Origin: Pelagophyceae sp. CCMP2097
Lineage: Eukaryota; Sar; Pelagophyceae
Assembly (NCBI GenBank): GCA_026770575.1
Contig: MU657193.1
Coordinates: 332,853 to 396,852 of the forward strand
Direction: 5' to 3'
DNA length: 64,000 bases
A model generated the notes under the pieces. The model searched no databases. It saw only the letters and a program-made list of their open reading frames with translations, and was not told where the DNA came from. The position numbers were made by a program, and so were the translations under genes. Positions within the stretch are counted from its first letter, which is position 1; the number at the start of each line of letters is the position of its first letter. Positions 53,445-64,000 of this stretch are shown here, piece after piece.

Positions 53445-54960
53445 AGTGATGCCAGTCGCCGAAGCGACACGGTAGATGTTTTTGATGATACCAATATCAG
53501 CCAAATGTATGTAATTAGCATGCTTGTTTTCTCATTTTGGCGAAGATCTCGGTTTCGATCCCTGAATGATGCTGAACGTGCATAGGAATTCCTATGTGCA
53601 TCACGACGGAGTTTAATCCAGCCTTTGCCGCGGTCGCCGTTGGCATGGAGTCCGCACGGTCGTCGACGCGGAGCCCGCACGGTCGTCGGCATGGGGCCTG
53701 CATGATTGTTGGCACGGAGGCTGCAAGATCGTCGGCACGGAAGCCGCACGATCGTCGGCGCGGAGGCCGCCCGGACGTGGACGTGGCGGCCGCGCCTCGG
53801 CCGCCGGCGCGGCGCGGGCGATGACGACGCATCGCTCCAGCCCGGCCGCCGGCGACGCACCACCCGAGTCTCGCACGTGGGGCACGAGTTCGTCGAACGA
53901 CTTGGGCCGGAGCACGTCTGTGACGGGGTACTAGCCCTGGGGGTGTCACCATTCCACAACCTCGACGGGTCTGTCCGACTCTGCCGGTCCCTCGCCGGTG
54001 GCGGCGCGCATCGCGAAGCGCGGAAGAGGACGCTGCCGACTCCGAGCCGTCCCACCTCGACTCGCTTGCCCAGTCGCGTGCGCAGAGAAAGCGATCGCGA
54101 GGACGCGCTCTTTGCGGACGCTGTGGACTCGCGCCCAGGGGGCGTCGAACGCCGCTCTCCGGCACCCTATAACCGAGGATGAGCGTGTGCCTCCTTCCGT
54201 GCAAACATGCGCCCCCGTGCACCCGTGCCGAATCGCCCCGAGCCCCATCCTGGGTCGTCTCCCCAGGACACAAAGCACCTTCCAAACCCCGTCTTGGTCA
54301 CCCGCGCTGTGGCTGTGGACACGCTGTGGCCGTGGATCCAAGCTCCGTGACTGTGGTTCAAATCAAGCACACAGGCTGGTGTGGTGCCAGCAGCCCGTGT
54401 TTGGAAACTGTGGCCATGGATGCACACAGATCCACCGCGCAGTCGTATCGCGGCGGGTGACCCACCCCGTGCTGGTCGACTCACAGGATATGCTGGCCGG
54501 CCGCGTTGTCGGAAGACACACGCGACTCGGTACGCAGAGTCCTCGAGGTCCACAGGTCCACTTCGGCCCCGGAGACGGCGCCGCTCCTCCTAGAACCCTT
54601 GCGCGTACCGCAGCCGAATCCCTCCGCCGACTCGGCGGAGATGCTACAACTACGTGCCCCCGTGGGTATCCGCGTTCCCGAGTCTGCACGGGGTGTGGCC
54701 ACTATGGGGTGGTCGTAGCACTCCAGCCCACCCATGAGGCGTTGCGGTATTATACTGGGCCCATTTACCGTAGATGATCTACGTTACCCTCCTTCCGACG
54801 CTAGATACGCCGCGACATCCCCCAGTACGCTCGTGTGATAGCGCGAGGTGATCATCCAAGTGCCGTTCCCCATCTTCGATTGTCGGCGGTTGCGCGCCGA
54901 TCAATTTTCAAGATTTTTTTATGGGAATAAAGTCAGCCGAGGGGCCTTCCCTGCACGGCA
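53445..54960. other. No gene recognised; short tandem repeats
   Basis: About 1.5 kb. 53640-53790 holds four to five imperfect units of about 30 bp built on CGCACGGTCGTCGGCA/GGAGGCTGC. A 16-bp palindrome CATAGGAATTCCTATG lies at 53581-53596. 54290-54430 repeats words such as CTGTGGCCGTGGAT and CTGTGGCCATGGAT. Open frames exist on both strands, but none resembles a known protein. Confidence 0.45.
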
Positions 54961-55001
54961 GTCATGCGGGATAAGGCTCTTGCTGGACCGCAGTCCGCCC
55001 T

Positions 55002-56605
55002 CTACTTGGGCGGCGCTGTCTCCGGGGGGTCGTCCGCGTTTCTTGTCGTGCGGTCGCGGCCGAAGCGTTCGTCGGCGACGAGGAGGTCGGTGAGCGCGCG
55101 CGGGTCCGCAAAGTCGACGGAGCACGTCGTCGCGGCGGCGCCCGGCGGGCCGCACTCCGACGCGGGCCGCGGCACGAAGCCGCGCCGCGGCGCAAAGGCC
55201 GCGAGGCCCGCCGCGGCGGACGGCTCCGGCGGCGGCGGCGGCGCGGCTTGCCTGGCCGCGAGGACCTCAAACTCGTCGCGGCCGCGGTCCGTCTTGAGCG
55301 ACTTGAGCAGCGAGCCGAGGAGGCCCTCGAGCGCGTCGTCGTCGCGCTCCGAGTCGTCGACTCGCGCGCCAGCGGCGGTTGGAGCGTCGTCGGCGCGGTC
55401 GAGCATGGCGACAAGGCCCTGGAGTGAGCCGACGAGCTCAAACTGCGCCGTCACCGCGTCAAGGTCCAGGCCGCCGACGTCAAATGCAGCGGCGCTGCGT
55501 CCGGACGTCTCGGATCATACCAAAGGAAGCCAAGACAGGAGACTCACGGCGGCGGCTTGGCGGTTTGCTTCGTCGACGTCCCCATCGAGAGGAGCACGGG
55601 CTCCGAGTGGGAGAGGCGGTCCAGGGGCGACGCCTTTGCCGCCGGGGCGCCGCCGGTGAAGCGCTTGGCCGTTTCGGGCGCCTCGCCGGCGCCCGTTTTC
55701 GCGACGCCGTCCGCCTGCACCTCAAAGTCCGCGACGCGCTTCTGCAGCGTCGCAGTCTTCGTCGGCTTGGAGATCTCGTGCGCCAAGTCCCGCGGCCTGT
55801 TTCGTTTCCGATCGCACGAGGTCCCACTGACAACGAGGTACGCACCAGGCCATGGGGTGGCCCTCTTGGACGTAGCCGGCCTTTGCGAAAAAGTCGCGGG
55901 CGTCGTCGCGCCACTCCGCGACGTCGGCGACGCACATCTGCGCGCCGCTGGACTTGGCCGAGGCCTCGGCGAGGCCGAGCATCTTGGCGCCGACGCCGCG
56001 GCGCTGGCACTGCGGCGCCACGGAGACTGCCTCGACGCACGCGATGCGGTGGCACACGGGCCCGATGAGCCGCACCTGCGCGAGGAGACGGTCCGAAGGC
56101 CCGCCGCCCTCCGCGCCGGGACGCACGCAGACGGCGGCGAGGAGCGTCTCGTCGGCGGCGTTCTCGGCGACGAGCCACGTGACGCCCTCCGAGTCGTCCG
56201 TCAGCGACTTGGCCACCTCCGCCGCGGTGATGCGCGGCTGCGCGCGGTACGCCCGCGCGCCCTCGACCCTGCGCCGCGGTCGTCGCCGCGCCGCGCGTCG
56301 CAAGGCGCGCCGCGAACCCGCGGCCCGTCGAGGGCGGCCAGTCGGACGCACTCGACGACGTGCGCCGCGTTGACGAGGGCGGCGATGCCCGGCGCGTCCT
56401 CCTCGTCGGCGGTGCGGACGTCCCAGCCGCGCCGCGACCCGCCGCGCGCGGGCTTCGCCGCGGCGCTCGCGGCGGCGGCGCTCCCCGAGGTCGCCGGCTT
56501 GAGCCCGGCCAAGAGGTCCGTCTTCGTCGCCGCGAATTCGGCCGCGGTCAGGACCCCTTCGTCGACCAGCGCCTTGAGCTCGCGGAGCAGCTGCACCGTC
56601 TCCAT
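55002..56605 (-). CDS. SHOCT-GNAT acetyltransferase with long C-terminal extension
   Basis: Start METVQLLRELKALVDEGVLT, with AAEFAATKTDLLAGL: a SHOCT-type helix pair, here at the N-terminus. The GNAT fold follows: GWDVRTADEEDAPGIAALVN, then after an intron (about 56320-56225) EVAKSLTDDSEGVTWLVAEN, CVEAVSVAPQCQRRGVGAKM with the acetyl-CoA loop, and ARDFFAKAGYVQEGHPMAW. A GTGCGT donor there joins in phase, across about 55 bp, to PRDLAHEISKPTKTATLQKR. A GTGAGT intron at about 55550 then joins AKPPP to AAAFDVGGLDLDAVTAQFEL. The C-terminus is helical and acidic, ending DPPETAPPK. The tail might instead be a separate gene starting at MAHEISK (55786). The substrate is unknown. It is divergent from the Tic20-like gene, 141 bp away. 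Confidence 0.7.
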
Positions 56606-56746
56606 CTCGTGCGGTTTTGGAACGACGGCGGCCGATTTCCGGAACGATAAGGTTTGGCGACAAGCCAGGCGGCAAGTTTGCGAATTAAAGTCAACTCGAC
56701 GTGTTTGAAGCCTCGGCGTTCGACGACTGACGCGAGTGGAGTCAGA

Positions 56747-57808
56747 ATGTTCGTCCTTTCGGCGGTGCTGCTGCTCCACGCCGCCCGGGGCTTCGAGGTC
56801 CGGCAGCCGCGCGCAGCCGCGGCCCGCGGCGGCAATCGCGCGCCGGCCGCCAAGTGCGCCGCACCCACGCAGCGACGGGGGCGCGTCGTCGTCTTGTCGG
56901 CAGCCAATGACGACGCAGAGGTCGAGGCGCTCAAGGCGCAGGTGCGTGGGAACGCAGCGAGGGAGCATAGAAGTCATGTCGCCGGACGCCTTTGCCTATT
57001 GGAAATGTAGGCCGAGGCTCTCCGCCGCGAGGTGGAAGTCCTCACGGCCGAGGCGGCGGCCGAGTCGCTGGTGCTCAAGGCGGCGGAAGCCGAGCGCCTG
57101 AAGAACGAGCCGCCCAAGGCCTCGGTGGTCGCGGCGGACGCGCGGCGCGCGGAGCGCAAGGCGGTGGTGCCCAAGGAGCCGGAGAAGAAATCCTTCCTCG
57201 ACGGCCTCTTCGCGTCGTCCGGCGAGGACAAGCCGGCGCCGCAGGCCTCGGACGACGACGTCTCCGCGGCGGTGCGCGCATTGGCTTGCTTGCCGTACCT
57301 GCTGCCACTTTCTGATGCGCTGCCGTTTGGAAATTTCTTCTTCAACGACTTTCCCGTCGCGGGCATAATCGTCGCCCCCGCCGTGCCCGCGCTCGCGCTG
57401 ATCAACGCGATTCCGTTCGGCGGCTTCATCGCCTTCCTGGCCCTGTCGCAACTGAGCCGCAACCAGGACATTCCGCGGTTCACGCGCTTCTCCATGCAGC
57501 AGGCCGTCCTCTTGGACATTGCGTTGATCTTCCCGCAGCTCCTCGGCTCCCTCGCCTCGGTACGTTTGCCTTTCAAGAGGCCACACGCGTCCCAGGGGAG
57601 CGCTGCAGTGCATCGGGGCGCGCCAACCCGCGCTTTTTCAGGCAACCGGGTCCAAGATGCCCGAGGCTCTCATCGAGCCGGCTTCGACCACCGTCTTTTT
57701 GGCCATTCTGCTCTCGGTGCTCTACTCGGTGGCGTCGAACGCGCAAGGGAAAATGCCGAACCAGATCCCCATCGTCTCCGACGCCGCCAACAACGCCATC
57801 GGCATGTA
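56747..57808 (+). CDS. Tic20-like plastid inner-envelope translocon protein
   Basis: Three exons joined in phase: to KAQ at 56940, from AEALRREVEVL (57010) to GSLAS at 57558, and from ATGSKMPEALIEP (57642) to the stop at 57806. The introns begin GTGCGT and GTACGT and end TAG and CAG. The N-terminus MFVLSAVLLLHAARGFE is a signal peptide with a Phe at the cleavage region, followed by a basic, hydroxylated transit-like stretch. A coiled, charged linker comes next. The core has four hydrophobic helices with LACLPYLLPLSDALPFGNFF, LALINAIPFGGFIAFLALSQ, NQDIPRFTRFSMQQAVLLDI and ALIFPQLL, the Tic20 signature. Tic20 forms the protein-conducting channel of the plastid inner membrane. The bipartite leader fits a plastid bounded by four membranes. 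Confidence 0.85.
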
Positions 57809-57859
57809 AACGCTGGAACGACTCTACGAAGCGACCAAATGATATGGATGACCCGGGGC

Positions 57860-60590
57860 CTACGAGATGGCCCGTTCGGGTCGAGTGCCGGCTCGCGCGT
57901 CGTCGGTTCTGTCGTAACTGCTCGTTGCGACGACGTAGCGGTAAAAGACCCAGTCCGAGGGTGAGGCCGGGCCGTCGGGCGCCTCCTCGAGCGCCCAGGA
58001 GACCCGCCAGGCTTGAGTGCGCGGGAAGGCGGCGTTGAGGAGATCAAAGCGCGACTCAGGCTCTTCGTTGGTCCAGTGCACCATCAGCGCGCCTGCTTCG
58101 AGCACCGGCCGCAGCGCGTCGAAGAACGCTACGAGCGGTTCGGCGCCGGCGGACTGCAGCGCGTCGAGGCGGCCTTATCGACGACCAAGTCGGACGGCCA
58201 ACCCTCGGGCGCCGCCCCCGCCGCCGCGTCCCAGCGGCCGTAGCGCTGCCGCGCCGCGCCGAGCAGAGACGCCTGCGCGCGCTCGAGCGAGCGCAGCGCG
58301 CCGTCGTCTACGTCTACGTCGTGCACGGTTTGGATGGATGTCGCGGCCGGTGCTCGCTCGAACGCGGCACAGACGGCGGAGCCGAGCGTCGACGTCCCGC
58401 AGCCGACGTGCAGCACGCAGAGGCCCCGCGTCTCGCGGGGGCGCGCCGCGTTTTGGACCCTTCTTTGCGGAACGACGTCCACCGAACTCCCTGAGCCGGC
58501 GGCGTGCCGGTCCGTCAGGGGCTCATGAGTACACGGATTACTCCTACGCTCTTCGTCTGCCGGTGAGCCACTCGTACGACGAGGGTTCGCTTCGCCGCGC
58601 CTCGTCCCGCCGCCGCGTCTCGTCGTGGTGCCGCCGATTCTCCAGCGGGTCCCCAAAGGGCTCGAAGCGCGTGAGCTCCGGGAAGTAGTGCCTCTTGATC
58701 TCCTCAAAGAGCGAAAACGCCTGCCTACGAAGCAGGGCCGTCGGGATCCATCTTGGACGGCAAACGTCGGATTCCAACGGTTGCCTTTGTCGATGGGGAC
58801 ACGGGCGCGATGCGGTCGGCTGAGGTCCTCGCCGGCGTCGTAGGCCCGCCTCTTTTCCACGTCGGAGAGAATGGCGAATCCGTCGGCGATGCGCTCAAAC
58901 TTTGCAGGGCTCCCGCCCTTGTCCGGATGCGCGGACAACGAAGCCTTGCGGTAGGCGCGCTTCAACTCGTCGATGGATGCAAAGTCCTACGGGGGTGGTG
59001 GCGCGCTCCTCGGATGATCCATCCAGCGCCACTCACGGCCGAGGCGCCGAGGAGTGTGTAGTAGTCGTCGACCGGCGTCTCAAAGGTCTCGAACACACGC
59101 TCGACGCGGACGACGCGGTCGGGCTGGACGTCGACGAGGCGGCCGTCGTCCATGCGGAGCGCGAGGGGCGCGAGGGCGCCTGCGACGCCGACGACTGTCG
59201 CGCCGTCGCCCGCGCGCCAAAAGCCGGAGAGTTCGTCGACGGTTTCGACGGCGTCGCCGACGCAAAACCCGCTGACGGCCGGCGCGGACGCGCGGCGCCG
59301 CGCCCGCGTGTGCGCGGTGAGCAGCGTGGCGCCGAGCGCGGGGAAGTCGCGCCGCGCCGCGTAGAGCGCCTCGAGCGCGGCGACGGCCTCGCCAGGCCGC
59401 GCGGCGTCGAGCAGGGCCAGCGCGCGCTGCATCAGCGCGGCGCTGGAGTCCGCGTCGCGGGCCAGTCCGTCGGCCGCGTGCCCGAGTGCGGCGCCGGCGT
59501 CGCCGCGCCGCCGCGCGCAGTACGCGCGCGCGACGTGCGCATCGGCCGAGTCATCGCCCTCGAGCAACGCGGCCGCCTCGTCCGCCAGCCCCTCGGCGCA
59601 CAGAGCCCAAGCCCGGCCGGGCTCCCCGGCGGCCCCGCCGTAGGCGCAGGCCTCCACGAAGCTGCTTCCGTCTTTGAGCAGCCGGCCCGCGCCGTCGTCG
59701 GGGGCCCCGTCGTCGGGGGCGCGTCGGCCAAAGGTCGCGCCGAGTTGGGCGAGGGACCCGCGGCCCCTGCGCCTGGACGCATCCATCTCGTCACGCCACT
59801 CTTGGTACCGCGCGACGAGGTCGTCGAGGCGCTGCCGGTCCATCATCGCGACGACCTGCCAAGGCAGCGACGCCAGGTCGTCGTCGTCGCCGGCTGCTGC
59901 CACGCGGCGCTCGTCCGGGCGGCGCTCGTCCAGTGTTCGCTCGGTCGCGGCGTCGACGTGGTCGAGATGCCAGGTGCGCACGGTAAATTCTCGGCCGCCC
60001 GCGCGGCGCCACCGGACGCTCGCAAACTCGCCGCGCGCGTGCTGCACGGAGAGGACGGTCCCGGCATCGCCGTCCGCCCAGAGGCCGTCCGCGTCGCCGC
60101 GCGCCGCGACGGCGTCGCCCCGGGCGAAGTTGCGCAGGCGCCGCTCGTCGAAGACGTGCCGCCAGCTCGTGCCGACGCCCGGGATGTAGTGGCCCGCCTT
60201 GGACGCTACAACGTGGCGGCCGCGGTCGTCGGCGATGACCCACTCGTCCGTCGCGGTCGCGTCTTCGGCGGGCCGCCAGCGGCCTTGGACGGCGGCGCTC
60301 GAGAGCGTCCAGCCGGAGTCGAGGTTGCGGTAGGCGCGGAAGCAGTAAAAGGGGAGGCCGTGCTCGTCGGTGGCGTCGACGTAAAGGCCGTTCATGCCGC
60401 CGCGCGACGACCCGCCGACGAAGAACCCCGCGGGCCACTGCCCCACGATGCCGCGGCCGCCGCGCCGCGGGTGCCCGACGCCGCCGGCGCCGCCGCCGCC
60501 CGTCGTCAGCGCGCCGGGCGCCACCAGGTCGCCCGCACCCTCGGCGACGGCCACGAGGACCCCAACGAGGACCGCCAAGATCCGACGCAT
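57860..60590 (-). CDS. Secretory TPR / J-domain protein fused to a methyltransferase-like domain
   Basis: Starts MRRILAVLVGVLVAVAEGAG, a signal peptide. Then comes a domain with GMNGLYVDATDEHGLPFYCF and WTLSSAAVQGRWRPAEDATA, a TPR-like region (AWALCAEGLADEAAALLEGD, AALMQRALALLDAARPGEAV), and an SH3-like piece (FCVGDAVETVDELSGFWRAG). DDYYTLLGASA is joined across a GTGAGT...GTAG intron (about 59025-58989) to DFASIDELKRAYRKASLSAH with PDKGGSPAKFERIADGFAIL, a complete J domain. After another intron comes AFSLFEEIKRHYFPELTRFE with SSYEWLTG, then CVLHVGCGTSTLGSAVCAAF and DLVVDKAAST, as in EEF1A-lysine-methyltransferase-like proteins, and a last exon from about 58105 with WVFYRYVVAT. The J-domain part is certain; continuity into the methyltransferase is likely but the introns near 58550 and 58160 are not fixed. 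Confidence 0.68.
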
Positions 60591-60844
60591 CCTCCGGACT
60601 TCCAGAGTCCCTCGGGACCACGGTCTCGCAGCAGCAGGCCCCGTCCACACGCTGCGGACGCCGGACGATCCGCTTCGATCCGCGGAGATGATCCGCGGAG
60701 GGGTTATGTTTACAAGACGGGTCGTTTCAGACACGAAGAACCCCTGAGCAAGCAAGAAGCAACCCCAATCAGTTCCAAGGAGCGAGGCCGGATGCAACCG
60801 GGCCTCGATGACGGGTGTCACGGGTAGGAATCTCCATGTGATTT

Positions 60845-63485
60845 TCATGCGAGGTTTGCGTCGGCGGGCGGGGATGTTCGAAAGAGCGCGGAGAGGTCGC
60901 GTTGGCGCGGCGCCTGGCGCGGCGCCTGGCGCGGCGCCGGCGCGGTGTCGGGCCGTGCGGGCGGCTCGTCGTCCCGGGGCGGGGCGGCGCAGCCGAGGGC
61001 GCGGCGGAGGCCGCGGCTGGCGTGGCGCCAGAGGAGCTGCTTCTTGGCCAGGCCGAAGATCAAGAACATAATGGTGCCCATGGACGAGGCGGTCGTGGCC
61101 TCGATCATCATGAGGACCTTGGCCGTCGCCCCCGGCGAGGCGCGCTCGTAGAGCTGGGCCACGCAGCCGCAGACGACGAGGACCGCGAAGAAGGAGTGCA
61201 CGATCACGAGCAGCAGCAGCCGGTGGCCGATGCCCGCGGCGAGCGACGTCTGCGCGCCGGCACAGTCTCCCGCGGCCCACGCGGGGATTTCGGCCTAATC
61301 CCCATCGGCCCCGTCCGGGGGGAGAACTGCAAGAGGGCGCAAAAGGGACGCACCGGCGCCGGCGCCCCGCGCGAGGCGGCTGCCACGGCCGCCGCGAAGC
61401 GAGCGAGTTGGCGGTCGTCGCCGCGCACCGTGTCGGCGCCCGGCAGCGAGTCGAGGAGCAGCGTCGTCTGCGCGCCCGGCGCGGCGCCGTCCGACTCCCG
61501 CTCGAGCTGCTGCGCCTGCGCCGCAATCGCGGTGAGCGAGTTGGTCGAGAGGTGGAGCCTACGCACCGGCGTCGCGGAAGGAGATGATCCCCGGCGGCCC
61601 GGCGTACGCACGAGCAGCGCTCGTCGACGCGCTGCCTCGCGCGCTTGATGCCGACGAGGGAGAGGATGACCGTGGCGAAGAGGTAGACCATCGTCGCGAC
61701 GACCTGGGGCGTGCCGTAGACAAAGCCGTTGCAGGGGTCCTCGCGGTGGCGCGCGTGCGCGGAGAGGCGCGTGACGCCGAGCGTGAGGGCCAGCGGGAGT
61801 GCGGCACTCCAGGCGACGGCGCGGCGCGCGGTGCGCAGCGGCGCGCCGCCGCGCGGCGCGTCGCCGCGGTCGAGGAGCGGCTCGGCCATGGCGTCTGCGC
61901 CGGCGTCTGCGCCATAGGGCTGCCTCGGCGCCTTGGCCAGCGGTGGCGCGTGCGGCAGCACGGCCGCGCACGACGCGGCGCCGCACGTCGACAGCCGCAC
62001 AAACGACGCGATAGCGTACTGGGCGAACCGCGTGCCCGGCGCGGCGGAACAGCAGAGCGCCGTGTTGAGGCAGCCGCCCGCATGGAGCACCGCGATGTAG
62101 ATGAGTAGGCCGATGCGCACGTCCGCCGCGCGCCACTCCTAGGGGCGCTGTGCCGCCGCCGCTCGCGCGCGACGGCGAAGACGCACCGCGGGCGCGCCGA
62201 AGCGCCCTCGGTGCCGCGCGCGCTCGTCGGCCCACGAGTAGGAGAACGAGGCCACGAGCCAGAGCGAGAGGAGCGCCGAGGGCACCTCGAGGTACGTGTT
62301 GGCCGCGGAGACGGAGTCGGCCACGGCCATGCCGCCACCGTCGCCGATGATCTGCCCCGCGACGAAGAGCACGGGGCTCGAGACGAGCGTGCATAGGACG
62401 ATGGCGATGGACATGGCCGGCACGGCGGCGGCGTCGTACTCGTGCGCGTAGACCAGGACCGACGGCGCCTAAGACGGACGGTCGAGAGAGCGTCACCACG
62501 ACGGTCCACGGACCGTCGGGATGCAGCCGTAGATAAAGCCGTACGACTGTTGCACGGGGTTGCCGCCGGCGAGCCTGCGGCGCGCGTTTCGGCTGCCCGC
62601 GCCTCGGCGGGCGGCGCACCCGACGAAGAGGTAGATGATGATCGGGAGGACGACGACCTTAACTGCGCTGAGGCAGAGCGGGAGCATCATTTTCTCTGGC
62701 GAGAGCTTGTCCACTTTGCCGACGAGGGAGAGGCCCGTGAAGAAGAGCGCGCAGGGCGTAAACGCGGCGCCTAGCGTCTCGAGCATATAATCTACGGGCC
62801 CCGGCAGCCCGCCGCGAAAGGCCGCGTTCCACAGAGCGCCGGCCAGCGTGCAGGCGACGAGCGGCGACTGCACGACGCGGAGGAGGATGCCGGCGCACTT
62901 GCACCGGGACTTGTCCTCGGGCGCGGACCGCGCGAAGCCCATGAGCACGAGGCCGATGGGGTTGAGCACGAGCAGCGAGACGGGCGCGAGGAGGAAGAGC
63001 ATGGAGACGAGCTTGGGGTGCCGGGCCTTGAAGAGGGATTGTATGATCGGGAGGCCGAGGGCAAAGTCGTTGGACTGCGTGCAGAAGATGGCGCGCAGCG
63101 CCGACATCCCAACGACGGCGCCGCGCGGCGCGCCCGCCGCGCCCGAGTGGTCCAGCGTCAGCGACCCGACGAGGACGACGGCGAAGATCGCCACCTTGGC
63201 GAAGAGGACGCCGACGAGGAGCCGCATCTGCGGCGGCGCGGGCTCGCGGCGCGCCGCCGCCCGGCCGCATCCGCTGCGGCGGGGCTGTGGTATCGGACGC
63301 ACCTCAATGTCGTGAAAGTCGAGGATGGCGAGCTCTCGGAAGAGCAGCGCCGGGAGCGCGAAGCGGCCGATGAAGACGCCAAAGCCCTTGACCATGGACT
63401 CCTCCATCATCCGCACGCGCCCCGCGAAGAAGCCCAGCGAGACGATGCCCCAGCAGGCCAGCAAACTCGACTCAAACGTCACCAT
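60845..63485 (-). CDS. GPR155/LYCHOS-like transporter-receptor membrane protein
   Basis: Multi-exon. The first exons read MVTFESSLLACWGIVSLGFF with AGRVRMMEESMVKGFGVFIG, FALPALLFRELAILDFHDIE, an in-frame intron GTGCGT...CGCAG, MRLLVGVLFAKVAIFAVVLV, then FCTQSNDFALGLPIIQSLF, LLAPVSLLVLNPIGLVLMGF and SYGFIYGCIPT. A 47-bp intron joins in phase to APSVLVYAHEYDAAAVPAMS. This is the PIN-like transporter half of GPR155. The second half has further membrane helices (LEVPSALLSLWLVASFSYSW; GLLIYIAVLHAGGCLNTALC; VATMVYLFATVILSLVGI; FFAVLVVCGCVAQLYERASP with SSMGTIMFLIFGLAKKQLLW), matching the receptor-like half. The end, 60845, is Pro-rich; I see no DEP domain. In animals this lysosomal protein senses cholesterol for mTORC1. 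Introns in 61200-62140 are not all fixed. Confidence 0.85.
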
Positions 63486-64000
63486 CTCGCGAGCAAGGCC
63501 GACGAGCCGCTATGCCATGCCGGCCAGCCGCCAAAGGTTCCGAGACGACGAGGAGCGTCGACGAGGCAGCGTCACACTCACCAGTTCCAAACACACGTTC
63601 CGATAGGAAATCCCTCGGCCCAATCGGCTCAGCCCGACCGGCGATCTCAAATACCTTCCGGAACCTCGAAAGCGTAGGGTGCCGTTCCTGAGGGCCCGTC
63701 CCAAGGCACCCCTGCACGCAGCCCCCAAATCGACCTTGAGGGAATTCCCAACTCCCCAAAGGGGAACTGACTTCCCAACAAATCCAATGGGCAAGTGCGT
63801 TGACGAGGACACAACGCTCTTCATCTCTTCTGAACCTCGGTCGGCAGCCTCTCCCGTCGAGGCTTCAGCCGTCCCGCGTGCCCGAGGGCCCGCTGGTAGT
63901 CTAAGGTGTGTATTTATTAACAGTACATTCATGGTACCGATTTTCTCTTGGAGCTTGGGTGGGGGGGGGGGGGCAGGCTTACGCGACGCGTGTCGTGGAC
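63486..64000. other. Upstream region of the GPR155-like gene; no gene recognised
   Basis: Holds the GPR155-like promoter. TGAGGGAATTCCCAACTCCC and other A/T-richer words occur at 63730-63760, and a run of 13 G at 63960-63972. No convincing coding frame. Confidence 0.45.

Overview
This is nuclear DNA from a GC-rich, compact eukaryotic microalga. Genes are split by short introns, many of them about 50-85 bp and many starting GTGCGY. The genes are eukaryotic: SSU processome factor UTP25, TRM112, a eukaryotic-type prolyl-tRNA synthetase, a tubulin-tyrosine-ligase family protein, RCC1 repeats and a GPR155-like transporter-receptor. A Tic20-like plastid translocon protein carries a signal peptide ahead of a transit-like stretch, which points to a secondary red plastid. 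A pelagophyte such as Aureococcus fits best, but this is inference from gene style, not from a marker gene.

Layout. 1-9100: seven ordinary genes (TTL-like, prolyl 4-hydroxylase, UTP25, a DDD-motif glycosyltransferase-like protein, a PHYHD1-like oxygenase, a GNAT acetyltransferase, TRM112). 9450-11820: a multi-exon minus-strand gene I do not recognise. 12099-25680: the centrepiece, one two-exon gene for a polyketide synthase of about 4,498 residues. Its order is AMP-ligase, ketoreductase, ACP, KS, AT, ketoreductase, three tandem ACPs, a membrane/left-handed beta-helix region like the NRPS-terminal domain, and a second AT. 26075-42853: a secreted 2OG oxygenase, YbaK-ProRS, a DUF1295 membrane enzyme, pyridoxal kinase fused to a HAD-like tail, an RCC1 protein with a Cys/His-rich tail, a GT4-like glycosyltransferase with a frameshift, and a TPR-methyltransferase.

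42940-53200 is an AT-richer mobile-element zone. It holds a decayed LINE, about 1.4-kb direct repeats with nested insertions, a CACTG-ended MITE whose second copy lies at 30396, tRNA-Asn fragments and palindrome-rich DNA. It ends at two intact tRNA-Asn(GTT) genes. 53445-54960 has no gene I can defend. 55002-63485 returns to genes: a SHOCT-GNAT protein, Tic20-like, a secreted TPR/J-domain/methyltransferase fusion, and a GPR155/LYCHOS-like protein.

The genes do not form a single pathway. The polyketide synthase is the most unusual system. The window also shows repeated domain fusion (YbaK-ProRS, PdxK-HAD, TPR-J-methyltransferase, RCC1-zinc finger). Exon junctions were read by eye from splice signals and protein continuity; those I could not fix are marked as such.
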